A stretch of 64,000 nucleotides of DNA from Streptomyces sp. NBC_01408 (lineage in GTDB: Bacteria > Actinomycetota > Actinomycetes > Streptomycetales > Streptomycetaceae). Numbering within the stretch: position 1 is the stretch's first letter; the number at the start of each line of letters is the position of its first letter. The notes under the pieces were generated by a model that saw only the letters and a program-made list of their open reading frames with translations, had not been told where the DNA came from and searched no databases. This document shows, one piece after another, positions 17,118 to 25,896 of this stretch. The translations under genes were made by a program, and so were the position numbers. The stretch spans positions 4,805,501 to 4,869,500 of the forward strand of contig NZ_JAPEPJ010000001.1 in the NCBI RefSeq assembly GCF_026340255.1. The letters are read 5' to 3'.

Positions 17118-17561
17118 TCAGAAGTCGAACAGTATGCCGCTCGTGCTCCGCAGGCCGCACGGGTTGCCGAAGGTGTGGTCGTAGCTGAACCGGCGGCCCT
17201 CCCAGACCCCGTCGGCGGTCACGGTCATCGGGTTCCACTCCCTGGTACACGCCGTGTCGGGGGCGGCTTCGGTGAGCGCGTCCAGCCGGGCGGAGCTGGC
17301 CCGCAGTTCGGCGCAGGCGGCGATCGGGTCCGGGTGCGTGCCGGCGGGCGACGGCGCGCAGATCAGCGTCACCGCGCGCAGCACCGTACCGGTCTCGGCG
17401 TCGTCCCCCGCCGCAACGGCGAGCACGAGCGCGGACGGAGCGTACAGGCTTGCCGTGCCGGAGGGTGCCGCGCCGGCCGCTCCGGGCCAGGCCAGAGCGG
17501 TGAGCGCGGTGAGCGCCATGGCGGCGGAACCGAGCCCGAGACCCCTTGCGATGGACCGCAT
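17118..17561 (-). CDS. Secreted subtilisin inhibitor-like protein (SSI family), P1 arginine
   Basis: A 147-aa precursor of the Streptomyces subtilisin inhibitor family, exported to block extracellular serine proteases. The signal peptide covers about 1-31 (twin hydrophobic stretch ending in GAAGA). All four disulfide cysteines are present (68, 83, 105, 135) with family motifs LICAPSPAGTHP and the C-terminal FSYDHTFGNPC. Aligning CTREWNP with the SSI reactive loop CPMVYDP puts Arg107 at P1 and Glu108 at P1', so trypsin-like proteases are the likely targets rather than subtilisin alone. ATG 17561 has GGGAG 8 bases upstream. Confidence 0.93.
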   Translation of the reverse strand: MRSIARGLGLGSAAMALTALTALAWPGAAGAAPSGTASLYAPSALVLAVAAGDDAETGTVLRAVTLICAPSPAGTHPDPIAACAELRASSARLDALTEAAPDTACTREWNPMTVTADGVWEGRRFSYDHTFGNPCGLRSTSGILFDF

Positions 17562-17764
17562 TTCGAACACTCCCTTGAGTGGCTGTTTCGGATAGCGGAC
17601 AGAGTCTTGCCCACGCGGGCCGTGAACGCCCGTTCGCACCCTCATTTCACGTCACTCATCGTGTGCGCATGAGTGCAGACCGCAGCGGTGCGAGCGAGCT
17701 GACCTGTGGGGGAACGGACGGGCGAATCGGCCGAACACCGCCCAGGAAACACTCGTGAGACCTG

Positions 17765-17793
17765 CCGGAAACGCCTCCGCAAAGGCGTTCCGG
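17765..17793 (-). terminator. Hairpin after the cyclic-nucleotide-binding gene
   Basis: CCGGAAACGCCT pairs with AGGCGTTCCGG with a single bulged A, 19 bases beyond the stop of the minus-strand gene. Confidence 0.55.
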
Positions 17794-17811
17794 GGGTCTC
17801 GGGAGGCCCCG

Positions 17812-18270
17812 TCAGCGCGCCGAGAGGCGGGGGGCGTACAGGTCGAGCAGCCGGGTGCGGGTCTGCTGGAGCCGCAGGGCTAGGATGCGCCCCACCCAGT
17901 GCCCGATCGCCGATCCGAAGGCGGGGTCGGCGTCCATGAGCATCCGTACGGCCGTGCCGTCGAACTCGTACGCGCGGACCGGTGTCATCGCCTCGGCGCT
18001 CAACTGCCAGACGTACGGCGGGAACAGCCAGGACCAGCCCACCAGCTCACCGGAACCGAGATTCTCCACGGGCGCCGGCCGGCGGCCGGCCACCGGGATC
18101 TGGAGGGTCACCGTGCCGGAGCGCACGATCCAGAAGGACTCCGCCGCGCTGCCCTCCTCGAAGATCCGCGCGTTCTCCGGAAAGTTGACCTCACGGGCCT
18201 GGGACATGAGCCGTCCACGATGCTCGGGGGACAGGACGGCGGCGATCCGGATGGGGGAAGGTGTGCTCAC
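17812..18270 (-). CDS. Cyclic nucleotide-binding domain protein
   Basis: A 152-aa single-domain protein of the cNMP-binding (Crp/EAL-like) beta-roll type: NFPENARIFEEGSAAESFWIV, then SGTVTLQIPV, a glycine turn LGSGELVGWSWLFPP, and a terminal helix. It lacks a DNA-binding helix-turn-helix, so it is probably a sensor or adaptor rather than a regulator. The usual phosphate-binding RxxxA arginine is not evident, so real nucleotide binding is uncertain. The GTG start has GGAGG 5 bases upstream. It may share a transcript with the small gene 117 bases upstream. Confidence 0.8.
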   Translation of the reverse strand: MSTPSPIRIAAVLSPEHRGRLMSQAREVNFPENARIFEEGSAAESFWIVRSGTVTLQIPVAGRRPAPVENLGSGELVGWSWLFPPYVWQLSAEAMTPVRAYEFDGTAVRMLMDADPAFGSAIGHWVGRILALRLQQTRTRLLDLYAPRLSAR

Positions 18271-18387
18271 GACGGCCTCCGATCGGACCCCCCAAGAAGC
18301 TCCTGCTCCCCCCAGTGTCGCCGACGAGCGCCCGATCCCGGGCGGTCGGGAGCCGCCCGATTCCGCGGGACCGGGTCCGGACACCCC

Positions 18388-18690
18388 CTACTCCTCGGCG
18401 TTCGCTTCCAGGCAGGCCAGCTCCATCGCGTCCAGTACCGCCTCGTGGCTGCGCTGGCTCAGCTCGGCGACGTTCTCGATCTGCGCCGTCGTCCACGCCG
18501 CCAGGGTCATCACCAGCACGCGGAGCCCGTCGGTGCCGTGCTCGGCCAGGATCGCGTCGGCCATGAGCATGGCGTCCTCGGGCACCTGCTCGGGCGGCTC
18601 CAGGCCGACGAGACCACGCAGCATGGCAAGGGTGCGGCGGGAGATCTCCGGCGTCAGCCTCGCCAGCCGCATGTCCTCTTCCTCGTCCAT
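18388..18690 (-). CDS. Small conserved-looking helical protein (hypothetical)
   Basis: A 100-aa acidic protein. After MDEEEDMRLARLT come several amphipathic helices (RRTLAMLRGLVGL, AMLMADAILAEHG, VLVMTLAAWTTAQIENVAEL) and the tail LDAMELACLEANAEE. No family is recognised. The ATG has GGGAGG about 9 bases upstream. It diverges from the GH5 gene and lies upstream of the cyclic-nucleotide-binding gene on the same strand. The 297-base divergent gap (18691-18987) contains the short palindrome CGTATACG near 18815 and no other gene. Confidence 0.6.
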   Translation of the reverse strand: MDEEEDMRLARLTPEISRRTLAMLRGLVGLEPPEQVPEDAMLMADAILAEHGTDGLRVLVMTLAAWTTAQIENVAELSQRSHEAVLDAMELACLEANAEE

Positions 18691-18987
18691 CCGCCCCACC
18701 CTCCCGTGCCCCTCGACCGCCCCCTCAGGGCACGGTAGAGGGGTGCGGGCCCGCGCGGGGCGCTTTCGCCAGGGTGCGCCCGCACGATGCCCGCGCGATG
18801 ACCGCGCGTGCGCCCGTATACGATCGCCGGTCCCGGCGGGCCCGGAGCGGGCGGGCGGCTGCGTCCCCGGACACCGGGCCCGGAAGGCAAAGTGACCCCG
18901 GCGCACGGCTTCCCCCGCCACGGACCGGCCGGTAACTTGAGCGCGGCAGCCGGCCCGCCCGGGCCGCGGGAGCCCGGCAGGAGTGAG

Positions 18988-20901
18988 ATGAAGACCCTCT
19001 TACGCGCGGTCCTGGCGACCCTGCTGCTCCTGGCCGGCGTCCTGCCCGCCCAGGCGGCCGCCGCAGGCCCGGCACCCGCCCCCGCACCCGCCGCCGGGGA
19101 GGCCTGGACCCCGCCGCTGTCCACCCGCGGCCGGTACATCGTGGACGCCCAGGGCAATCGCTTCCGCCTGCGCTCAGGGAACTGGGACGGCGCCCAGGGA
19201 TCCTGGAACGGCTCCGGCGACCGTGACGACCCCGCCACCCACCACAGCGGCCAGCCCTCCCACGGCATCCCGATCGGCCTGGACCGGGCACCCCTGCCCG
19301 CCCTGCTGGCCGACTTCCGCGCCCTGGGGCTCAACAGCATCCGGCTGCCCTTCTCCAACGAGATGCTCCGCACCACCACCCCCGTCCCGGACGCCGCCGT
19401 CGCCGCCAACCCGGCCCTGCGCGGGCGCACCCCGCTCCAGGTCTTCGACGCCGTGGTCGCCGCCCTCACCGCCGAGGGCTTCGCCGTCATCCTCAACAAC
19501 CACACGGTCACCACCCGTTGGTGCTGCGGCCTCGACGGGAACGAACGCTGGAACAGCGCCGGACAGTCCACCGCCCAGTGGGCCGACGACTGGGTCTTCC
19601 TCGCCCGCCGCTACCGGGACAACCCCCGCGTGGTGGGCGTCGACCTCTACAACGAGGTCCGCCGCGACGTCTTCGACGACCCGAACTGGGGCCTCGGCGA
19701 CGGCCACGACTGGCATGCGGCCGCCCAGGAGGCGGGCGACCGCATCCTCACCGAAGCCAACCCGGACCTGCTCATCGTGGTCGAAGGCATCAACTGGACC
19801 GGCCTGCCCGTGGACGGCTTCCCGCACGGCCGCCCCACCCTCACCCCGGTACGCACCCTCTCCCACACCCTCACCGTCTCGAACAAGCTGGTGTACTCCG
19901 CCCACTTCTACGGATACACCGGCCCGCGCCACAGCGGGGCGACCGGCATGGGCGAGACGAGCGACCCCCGCTACCAGGACATGACCCGGTCCGAGCTCGA
20001 ACAGACCCTGTACCAGCAGGCCTTCTACGTCTCCGCCGAAACCGGCACGCACTTCACCGCCCCCGTCTGGATCAGCGAGTTCGGCATCGGCGCCGACGAG
20101 ACCGGCACCAAACCGCGCGACTGGTTCCAGCACCTCACCGGCTACCTCACCGCCTCCGACGCGGACTTCGCCTACTGGCCCCTGGTCGGCTGGAGCACCA
20201 CGGGGCAGGGCACGCCCGGCGGCGACAGCTGGGCGATGCTGCGTTACGACAACACCGGCCGCCGGTCGGGCGTCCTCGATCCGGGGGACTGGCGTACGGG
20301 GCCCTGGGCCGCGCTCGCCGGCACCGCCGGACGTACCGGTCCGGTGCCCGCCACCCCCGCCTGGTACCAGCTGACCACCGACCACCGGGACCACAACGCC
20401 TCGCTGCTCACCCGGGCCGGGGGCGACTGGGACAGCGGGGGCCGCAAGGCGGTCTGCCCCGACGGCGCCCGGCTGGCGGGGCTCAGCCACACCGGCGGTC
20501 GCGGCCTGTGCGCCACCTCCGACCTGCGTGCCGCAGCGGGCGGGCACACCGTGGTCCGCGACGAGAGGTACGTCCCGCCGGGCGGCGACTGGGCCGGCGG
20601 GTACACCAAGTTCCAGTGCCCGGCGGGCCAGTTCCTGACCGGCTACAGCCTGCGGGGGCAGCGGCTCTCGGCGGCCCTGTGCGCCCCGGCCCGGACCGCC
20701 CTCCCGGCGGGGGGCCGCACCCTCTGGTTCGACCGGGGGGACAACCGCCCGCCGGGCGCCCCCGGAGCCGATTACGCCTCCGGGCACTACAAGGGCCAGT
20801 GCCTGCCCGGCGAATACGCGGCGGGCATCGCCTTCACCACCCGCGCCGCGGCCCGTCCCTCCCCGGCGGCCCTGCTCTGCCGACCCCTGCCGGGGGCGTG
20901 A
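18988..20901 (+). CDS. Secreted GH5-like glycoside hydrolase with C-terminal repeats; TTA codon 5
   Basis: A 637-aa exported enzyme. The signal peptide covers about 1-26 (AVLATLLLLAGVLPAQA), then a Pro/Ala linker, then a GH5 (cellulase-family) TIM barrel at about 45-450. The acid/base is Glu223 (LYNEV) and the nucleophile Glu364 (WISEFGIG); LGLNSIRLPFSNE and the AHFYGY region also fit. The C-terminal 170 residues hold three Cys-containing repeats of the type KxxCPxGxxLxG, perhaps a binding module. Codon 5 is TTA (19000-19002), so synthesis should need the bldA tRNA. ATG 18988 has AGGAG 5 bases upstream. Likely beta-glucan or mannan substrate; not resolvable. Confidence 0.88.
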   Translation: MKTLLRAVLATLLLLAGVLPAQAAAAGPAPAPAPAAGEAWTPPLSTRGRYIVDAQGNRFRLRSGNWDGAQGSWNGSGDRDDPATHHSGQPSHGIPIGLDRAPLPALLADFRALGLNSIRLPFSNEMLRTTTPVPDAAVAANPALRGRTPLQVFDAVVAALTAEGFAVILNNHTVTTRWCCGLDGNERWNSAGQSTAQWADDWVFLARRYRDNPRVVGVDLYNEVRRDVFDDPNWGLGDGHDWHAAAQEAGDRILTEANPDLLIVVEGINWTGLPVDGFPHGRPTLTPVRTLSHTLTVSNKLVYSAHFYGYTGPRHSGATGMGETSDPRYQDMTRSELEQTLYQQAFYVSAETGTHFTAPVWISEFGIGADETGTKPRDWFQHLTGYLTASDADFAYWPLVGWSTTGQGTPGGDSWAMLRYDNTGRRSGVLDPGDWRTGPWAALAGTAGRTGPVPATPAWYQLTTDHRDHNASLLTRAGGDWDSGGRKAVCPDGARLAGLSHTGGRGLCATSDLRAAAGGHTVVRDERYVPPGGDWAGGYTKFQCPAGQFLTGYSLRGQRLSAALCAPARTALPAGGRTLWFDRGDNRPPGAPGADYASGHYKGQCLPGEYAAGIAFTTRAAARPSPAALLCRPLPGA

Positions 20902-20929
20902 CCCGGAGGCCACGGAGCGGACCAATTCG

Positions 20930-20940
20930 GTATCCGATAC
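20930..20940. promoter_or_regulatory. Short palindrome upstream of the large secreted protein
   Basis: GTATCCGATAC, an 11-bp dyad, lies 150 bases before the start codon in the 189-base gap. It could be an operator; there is no other evidence. Confidence 0.3.
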
Positions 20941-21090
20941 GTCAAGTGTGATGAACGTGACGGTGAACCGCTCTAAGGTGCGCCCGTATGCATGGACGCG
21001 GACGGCTGTTCGTCTGGTTTCGGCCATGCCCGACATCGGCCGCGAGCCAGCCGGCGACACGGCCGTACCGCACGTCGAACTGGGGGGTCC

Positions 21091-23823
21091 ATGCGTAGAT
21101 CCAGAGGGCTGGCGGCCGCTCTCGCCCTGTCCCTGGCCGGAACCGGCGCGGTCGTCGGCCTCGGCCTCGTCCCGCAGGCCGCGGCCGTCACCCCGCCCGT
21201 CGCCTTCACCGCCGACGCGCTGTCGACCTGGCAGCCCAACGGAGTCGTCTGGGCCCTCGCGGAGGCGGGCGGCCAGGTCTTCGTCGGCGGCACCTTCTCC
21301 GCCGTCCGGCCTCCCGCGGGCGGCGGCGGCAGCGAGCAGCCGGCCGTGAACTTCGTGGCGCTCGACGCCGCGACCGGTGCGCCGACCTCCTGCAAACTGT
21401 CCTTCACGGTGGGCGGAGGCACCGCCACCGTCCGCGCGCTCACCCTCTCCCCGGACAAGAAGACCCTCTACGCGGGCGGCTACTTCGGCGCCGTCAACGG
21501 CACTCCGGTCTCCAGCCTCGCCGCCGTCGACGTGGCCACCTGCACGGTGAAGCCCGGCTTCCGGCCGGCCTTCGCCGCCACCGTCCGCGCCCTCGCCGTC
21601 ACCGGGGACACCGTCTACGCGGGCGGTGACTTCCTCACCGTCGCGGGCCAGCAGCGCGAGCGCTTCGCCGCCGTCGACGCGGCCGACGGTTCGCTGCGGC
21701 CCTTCACCGCCGACGCCGACGAGCCCGGCCGCGCCGTCGAGGTCACCCCGGACGGCAGCAAGGTGCTCCTCGGCGGCGACTTCTTCACCGTCAACGGCAC
21801 GAACACGCACGCGCTGGCCGTCGTCGACGCGACGAGCGGCGCGCTCACCAAGTCCTACCCCGGCTTCATCGAGACCAACTCGGTCGTCAAGGACATCGCC
21901 ACCGACGCCACCGGCTTCTACACCGCCAACGAGGGCACGGGCGGCGGCGTCTTCGACGGCCGGATCGGCCTCGAACTCGGCGACTTCGGCCAGCGCTGGC
22001 GCGACACCTGCCTCGGTGCCACGCAGGCCGTGCTCCCGTACCAGAGCGTGCTCTACAGCGCCTCGCACGCGCACGACTGCTCCAGCGTCGGCGAGTTCCC
22101 CGACGGCCAGCGCCACCACCTGCTCGCCCAGCCGACCAGCGGTACCGGCAAGCTGGGCTGGGCCCCCGACACCAACGACGGCATCGGCGAGGGCATCGGC
22201 CCGCGCGTGATGACGGTCGGGTCCAAGGCCGGCGTCCAGTACCTGTGGGTCGGCGGCGAGTTCACCACGGTCAACGGCGCGGCGCAGCAGAGCCTGACCC
22301 GCTTCGCCTCCACCGGGGACACCGGCGCGCCCACCGTTCCCGTCGCGAGCGCGGTCAGTTTCAGGCCCGGAGAGGCCCAGGTGCGCTGGCGCACCGGTCT
22401 CGACCTGGACGACAGCACGCTGACGTACCGGATCTACCGCAACGGCGCGGCGACCCCGATCGCGACGGTCACCGCGGACTCGCTGTTCTTCCGGCGCCCG
22501 CAGGCCTCCTGGACCGACACCACCGTCGCCGCGGGCCAGTCGTACACCTACCGCGTGACGGCGGCCGACGCCGCGGGCAACGTCAGCGCGCTGTCGGGCA
22601 CGGCGAGCGTGACCGTGCCGACCTCGGTGGACGCGTACCCGAACGCGGTCCGCTCGGACGGCGCCCAGCAGTACTGGCGCTACGACGAGTCCGCGCTGCC
22701 CTTCGCCGCCGACTCCTCGGACGGCGGCAACCAGAGCGGAGTGCACCTGTACGCCCCCGCCCTGCGCCAGTCGCCCGGGGCCGTCTCCGGCGCGAGCACG
22801 GCGATCGGCTTCAACGGCACCGACACCCAGGTGTACGCGGACCGCCGCCAGACGGTGGGCGCCAGCTACACCATCGAGACCTGGTTCAAGACGAACACCA
22901 CCCGGGGCGGCAAGCTCGTCGGCTTCGGGAACAACCAGACACGCGGCAGCAGTCAGTACGACAAGCACATCTACATGACCAATGACGGCCGGCTCGTCTA
23001 CGGCGTCTACACCGGTGCCACCCGCACCATCACCACCGGCACCGCCTACAACGACAACAAGTGGCACCACGTCGTCGCCACCCAGGGCCCCGGCGGGATG
23101 ACCCTCTACGTGGACGGCGCGCAGAAGGGCACGCTGAACGTCACCACGCACGAGAACTTCTCCGGCTACTGGCACGCGGGCGGCGACAGCCTCGGCGGCT
23201 GGCCGGACCGCCCGGCCGGCGAGTACTGGGCGGGCCAGCTCGACGAGACGGCCGTCTACCCGAACGTCCTGGGCGCGGCGCAGGTGCAGAACCACTACAC
23301 CCTCGCCTCCGCCCCGGCCGACTCGGTCGTCCAGGTCACCGCGGCCGAGGACACCTACGCCAACGCCGGAGCGCCCGGCACCAATTACGGGACCTCCGGC
23401 TCGCTCGCCGTGCGCGGCACCTCGCTCTACGCGAGCTACCTCCGCTTCAGCCTGCCGGCCGCTCCGGCGGGCACGGTGCTGAAGTCGGCCACGCTCCGCG
23501 TGAAGACCAGCACGATGAGCGGCGCCGGTACGACCGACACCGTCTCGGTGGTCCCGGTCACCGGAGCATGGACGGAAGGCGGCACGACCTACGCCAACCG
23601 TCCCGGCCTCGGCGGCCCGGCGCTCGGTACCTTCGCCGGGATCCCGGACGGCTCGGCGGTGCACACCACCGGGCTGAACACGGCGACCGTCGCGTCGGCG
23701 CTCGGCGGCAGCTACGCGCTGGCGCTGAGCAGCACCGGCACGGACGCCCTGTGGCTGTGGTCCTCGGAGGCCCAGGCGGGCGAAGGGACGCCGCAGCTGA
23801 CGCTGACGTTCGGCGCGCCGTGA
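21091..23823 (+). CDS. Secreted multidomain protein: beta-propeller-like, FN3, LamG and DNRLRE domains
   Basis: A 910-aa exported protein. Domains in order: signal peptide (1-31); a propeller-like domain of about 380 residues with repeated YAGGxFxxVNG/VFVGGTFS motifs; a fibronectin type III domain (about 410-510, TYRIYRNG and TYRVTAADAAGNVSALSG); a LamG/concanavalin-like domain (about 525-745, SYTIETWFKTN and NKWHHVVAT); and a DNRLRE domain (about 750-910, EDTYANAGAP and YLRFSLPA). Such combinations occur in surface-attached or carbohydrate-binding exoproteins. No catalytic motif was seen. The GGGGGG Shine-Dalgarno site lies 3 bases before ATG 21091. Confidence 0.85.
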   Translation: MRRSRGLAAALALSLAGTGAVVGLGLVPQAAAVTPPVAFTADALSTWQPNGVVWALAEAGGQVFVGGTFSAVRPPAGGGGSEQPAVNFVALDAATGAPTSCKLSFTVGGGTATVRALTLSPDKKTLYAGGYFGAVNGTPVSSLAAVDVATCTVKPGFRPAFAATVRALAVTGDTVYAGGDFLTVAGQQRERFAAVDAADGSLRPFTADADEPGRAVEVTPDGSKVLLGGDFFTVNGTNTHALAVVDATSGALTKSYPGFIETNSVVKDIATDATGFYTANEGTGGGVFDGRIGLELGDFGQRWRDTCLGATQAVLPYQSVLYSASHAHDCSSVGEFPDGQRHHLLAQPTSGTGKLGWAPDTNDGIGEGIGPRVMTVGSKAGVQYLWVGGEFTTVNGAAQQSLTRFASTGDTGAPTVPVASAVSFRPGEAQVRWRTGLDLDDSTLTYRIYRNGAATPIATVTADSLFFRRPQASWTDTTVAAGQSYTYRVTAADAAGNVSALSGTASVTVPTSVDAYPNAVRSDGAQQYWRYDESALPFAADSSDGGNQSGVHLYAPALRQSPGAVSGASTAIGFNGTDTQVYADRRQTVGASYTIETWFKTNTTRGGKLVGFGNNQTRGSSQYDKHIYMTNDGRLVYGVYTGATRTITTGTAYNDNKWHHVVATQGPGGMTLYVDGAQKGTLNVTTHENFSGYWHAGGDSLGGWPDRPAGEYWAGQLDETAVYPNVLGAAQVQNHYTLASAPADSVVQVTAAEDTYANAGAPGTNYGTSGSLAVRGTSLYASYLRFSLPAAPAGTVLKSATLRVKTSTMSGAGTTDTVSVVPVTGAWTEGGTTYANRPGLGGPALGTFAGIPDGSAVHTTGLNTATVASALGGSYALALSSTGTDALWLWSSEAQAGEGTPQLTLTFGAP

Positions 23824-23885
23824 CTCCCGGCTGAGTCCGGTACGGCATGAGGGGGCGCGGGCCGTCAGGGTCGCGCCCCTGGGTC

Positions 23886-24049
23886 GTGTCGTCGAAGTGG
23901 CGTCTGGCTGTCGGGGTCTGGCACGCACGCTCGCCGCGTTGTCGTCGGTCGCCGATGCTCCGCATCGACTCCCTCCTCCGCCTTGCGATCGCACGCACCA
24001 GACCCCGACAGCACCGCCCTGCGGGCGGCCGACGCCACTTCGACGACAC
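23886..24049. repeat. Inverted-repeat element A (MITE-like), about 164-175 bp
   Basis: The outer arms GTGTCGTCGAAGTGGCGTC (23886-23904) and their exact complement (24031-24049) enclose a second perfect 14-bp pair (23908-23921 with 23998-24011). The core contains CGCCGCGTTGTCG and CCTCCGCCTTGCGAT, which are shared with element B at 63.2 kb. There is no coding capacity. The right edge ends at CCTAGG, where the convergent gene has its stop codon. It looks like a non-autonomous, palindromic mobile repeat; it may also terminate transcription from both sides. Confidence 0.7.
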
Positions 24050-24052
24050 TCC

Positions 24053-24526
24053 CTAGGACGCCGGAGGGTTCCCGCGTGGGGGCTCCACCTCCAGGAAGCG
24101 GCGGCGGCGTGGGCCCCGGTACAGCAGGCACAGCCAGCCCAGCGGCTGCAGGGCCGCCGCGCACGCCGTCAGCCGTTCCTGTTCCTCCTCGGCCGCGCCG
24201 CCGCCGGGAGGGCCGAGCCAGGTCACCGCCACCCGGCCGGGCTCCGCTCCGGCGGCCACGCGGTATCCCGTCCGGGTGCGCCGCCCCTGCGCGTCCACCG
24301 CCGAGGCCGTGATCCCCGAGGCTTCCAGGACCAGGGCCACCGCACGCGTCATCTGCCGTACCTCCCACGCCGCGGGAACCCCGGCGCCCGCGGGACCGTT
24401 GACCAGTCGCCGGATCTGGAGCAGCCCCTCGTACGCCGTGCGCAGCGCTGCCTCCCGCCCGGGGCCGGGCGCTGCGGCCAGGCCGTCGCCGGTCGCCGGT
24501 TCGAAGCCCTGCCCCGGTTCCGCCAT
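24053..24526 (-). CDS. Hypothetical protein ending at the repeat element
   Basis: A 157-aa protein of unknown family. It starts with a Gly/Pro/Ala-rich stretch, followed by helix EAALRTAYEGLLQIRRLVNG, helix AAWEVRQMTRAVALVLEASG, and strands around RTRTGYRVAAGAEPGRVAVTWLG with a C-terminal basic segment RGPRRRRFLEV. ATG 24526 follows a GGGGTGACGGGG site. Its TAG stop (24055-24053 on the complement) falls inside the CTAG at the edge of element A, so the natural C terminus may have been altered by insertion. It diverges from a small membrane protein gene. Confidence 0.6.
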   Translation of the reverse strand: MAEPGQGFEPATGDGLAAAPGPGREAALRTAYEGLLQIRRLVNGPAGAGVPAAWEVRQMTRAVALVLEASGITASAVDAQGRRTRTGYRVAAGAEPGRVAVTWLGPPGGGAAEEEQERLTACAAALQPLGWLCLLYRGPRRRRFLEVEPPRGNPPAS

Positions 24527-24658
24527 CCCCGTCACCCCACCCGTCCGAGCCCGTCCGCGCTTCTCCGTGCTTCTCCGCGCTTCTCTGAGTACTTCGTGCC
24601 CAACGGCCTGAGTATCCGCCCCGATTCCCCGCCGCGCCCCCGCTGATCGAATGGGGGC

Positions 24659-24955
24659 ATGACGTACGACGCCCCGCGCAGCGAGCCCCGCCCGCGCATG
24701 CAGCACGTGACCACCGCCGGTTCCGCCCTGGCCGTGGCCCTGGTCCCGCTCGTGGTCGGGGTGCTGCTGGCGAAGGGCCTCGCCGCCGACCCGATGACCC
24801 CGGTCAACGCACTGATCACCGGCGGCGGTCAGCGGGCCGGCCTGCCGCGGGCCGAGTGGCGCCGCCGCGGCCACGCCACCATGCGCCGGATGCGCACGGC
24901 CCGGCGCGACACGGCCCGCCGGTGCGCCCACGTCCGCGGCCGCCGCCGCCCGTGA
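24659..24955 (+). CDS. Small membrane protein with basic C terminus
   Basis: 98 aa with one clear membrane helix (about 20-40, GSALAVALVPLVVGVLLAKGLA) and a strongly Arg-rich tail (RRMRTARRDTARR). No family is recognised. It diverges from the hypothetical gene at 24.5 kb and converges on the MerR gene. The start is uncertain because the upstream sequence lacks a good Shine-Dalgarno site. Confidence 0.5.
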   Translation: MTYDAPRSEPRPRMQHVTTAGSALAVALVPLVVGVLLAKGLAADPMTPVNALITGGGQRAGLPRAEWRRRGHATMRRMRTARRDTARRCAHVRGRRRP

Positions 24956-24980
24956 GCCCACCGCGCGGGCCGAGGGGAGG

Positions 24981-25820
24981 TCAGGAGGCGGGGGCGAGCG
25001 GCTCCTGGAGTTCGGTGACCCACTGGCCGGGGTCGTCCGGGCAGGCCAGGGTCAGCTCGCGCGCGTACCCGGCCGAACGCTCCCCGTTCGTGTCGATCCA
25101 CCGGGCCAGGGCCTGCGCGGTCGGCAGTACGCCGTCCATCGCGCCCCGGTGCACCACGGTCGCCGCCCGCTCGACCGCGGGCAGCGTGACGACCCGCACC
25201 CCTTCCCCGAGGTCCTCGGCGCGGACCGAGGCCGCCACCGGCAGCCCGGCGCGCACCAGGACCGTTCCGGCCTCCGCCCCCGGGGCGTCCTCGTAGGAGG
25301 CGACGCCGGGTCCGGCCGGAACCACCCCGGCGGCCTCGAAACGGCGGCACAGGTCGTCGTAGAGCGGACCGATGACCGGCCCGATGTCCTGGGGCGCGAA
25401 ACTCCCCGCGACCCCCGTCAGCTCGGCGACCCGGACGGGCGGGAGGCTTTTGACGACGATGTCCTCGACAGACATGGAACCCTCACTCTCGATGGTCCGG
25501 AGCCTCGCCTCGACCTGCCGCAGCCCCGCCCTCGCGGCGGCCATGGCACTCTCCAGCTCGGCCTGCCGCAGCCGCAGCATGCCGCGCAGCTCCTCCGTGC
25601 CCACCCGCTCGTCGAGGATGGTCCCCACCTGGTCCAGGCTGAAGCCGAGTTCCTTGAGCGCGATGACACGGTTGAGGCGGGCGAGCTGCCCGGCCTCGTA
25701 GAAGCGGTAGCCGGTGAAGGGGTCGACACGCGCCGGGCGCAGCAGTCCGAGTGCGTCGTAGTGACGCAGCATGCGGACCGACACCCGGCCGTGCTTGGCG
25801 AAGTCTCCGATGGTGAACAT
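24981..25820 (-). CDS. MerR family regulator with GyrI-like effector-binding domain
   Basis: A 279-aa regulator. MerR winged-helix DNA-binding domain at 1-70 (FTIGDFAKHGRVSVRMLRHY, then GYRFYEAGQLARL), a coiled-coil helix (about 75-110), and a C-terminal GyrI-like/BmrR-type ligand-binding domain (about 120-279). This layout binds hydrophobic drugs or similar compounds and activates promoters with long spacers. The ATG follows GGAAGG by 4 bases. A promoter with the MerR-type 19-bp spacer lies immediately upstream, suggesting autoregulation. Confidence 0.92.
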   Translation of the reverse strand: MFTIGDFAKHGRVSVRMLRHYDALGLLRPARVDPFTGYRFYEAGQLARLNRVIALKELGFSLDQVGTILDERVGTEELRGMLRLRQAELESAMAAARAGLRQVEARLRTIESEGSMSVEDIVVKSLPPVRVAELTGVAGSFAPQDIGPVIGPLYDDLCRRFEAAGVVPAGPGVASYEDAPGAEAGTVLVRAGLPVAASVRAEDLGEGVRVVTLPAVERAATVVHRGAMDGVLPTAQALARWIDTNGERSAGYARELTLACPDDPGQWVTELQEPLAPAS

Positions 25821-25830
25821 GACGCCTTCC

Positions 25831-25861
25831 AGTGCAAGGCCTGACACGGTGGGAGGGTCAA
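25831..25861 (-). promoter_or_regulatory. MerR-type promoter with 19-bp spacer and dyad
   Basis: On the minus strand, -35 TTGACC (25861-25856) and a weak -10 TGCACT (25836-25831) are separated by 19 bp, the over-long spacing typical of MerR-activated promoters. An imperfect dyad TGAC(C/A)C at 25842-25860 overlaps the spacer. Confidence 0.55.
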
Positions 25862-25896
25862 GGCTCGCACCCGGTCGTGTCCGCGCACCGGCCGGG

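Noticed and set aside
19174..23994. 1606-aa open frame on the minus strand
   Set aside because: It lies opposite two well-supported secreted protein genes and has no recognisable motif. Long antisense frames are common where third positions are almost all G or C.
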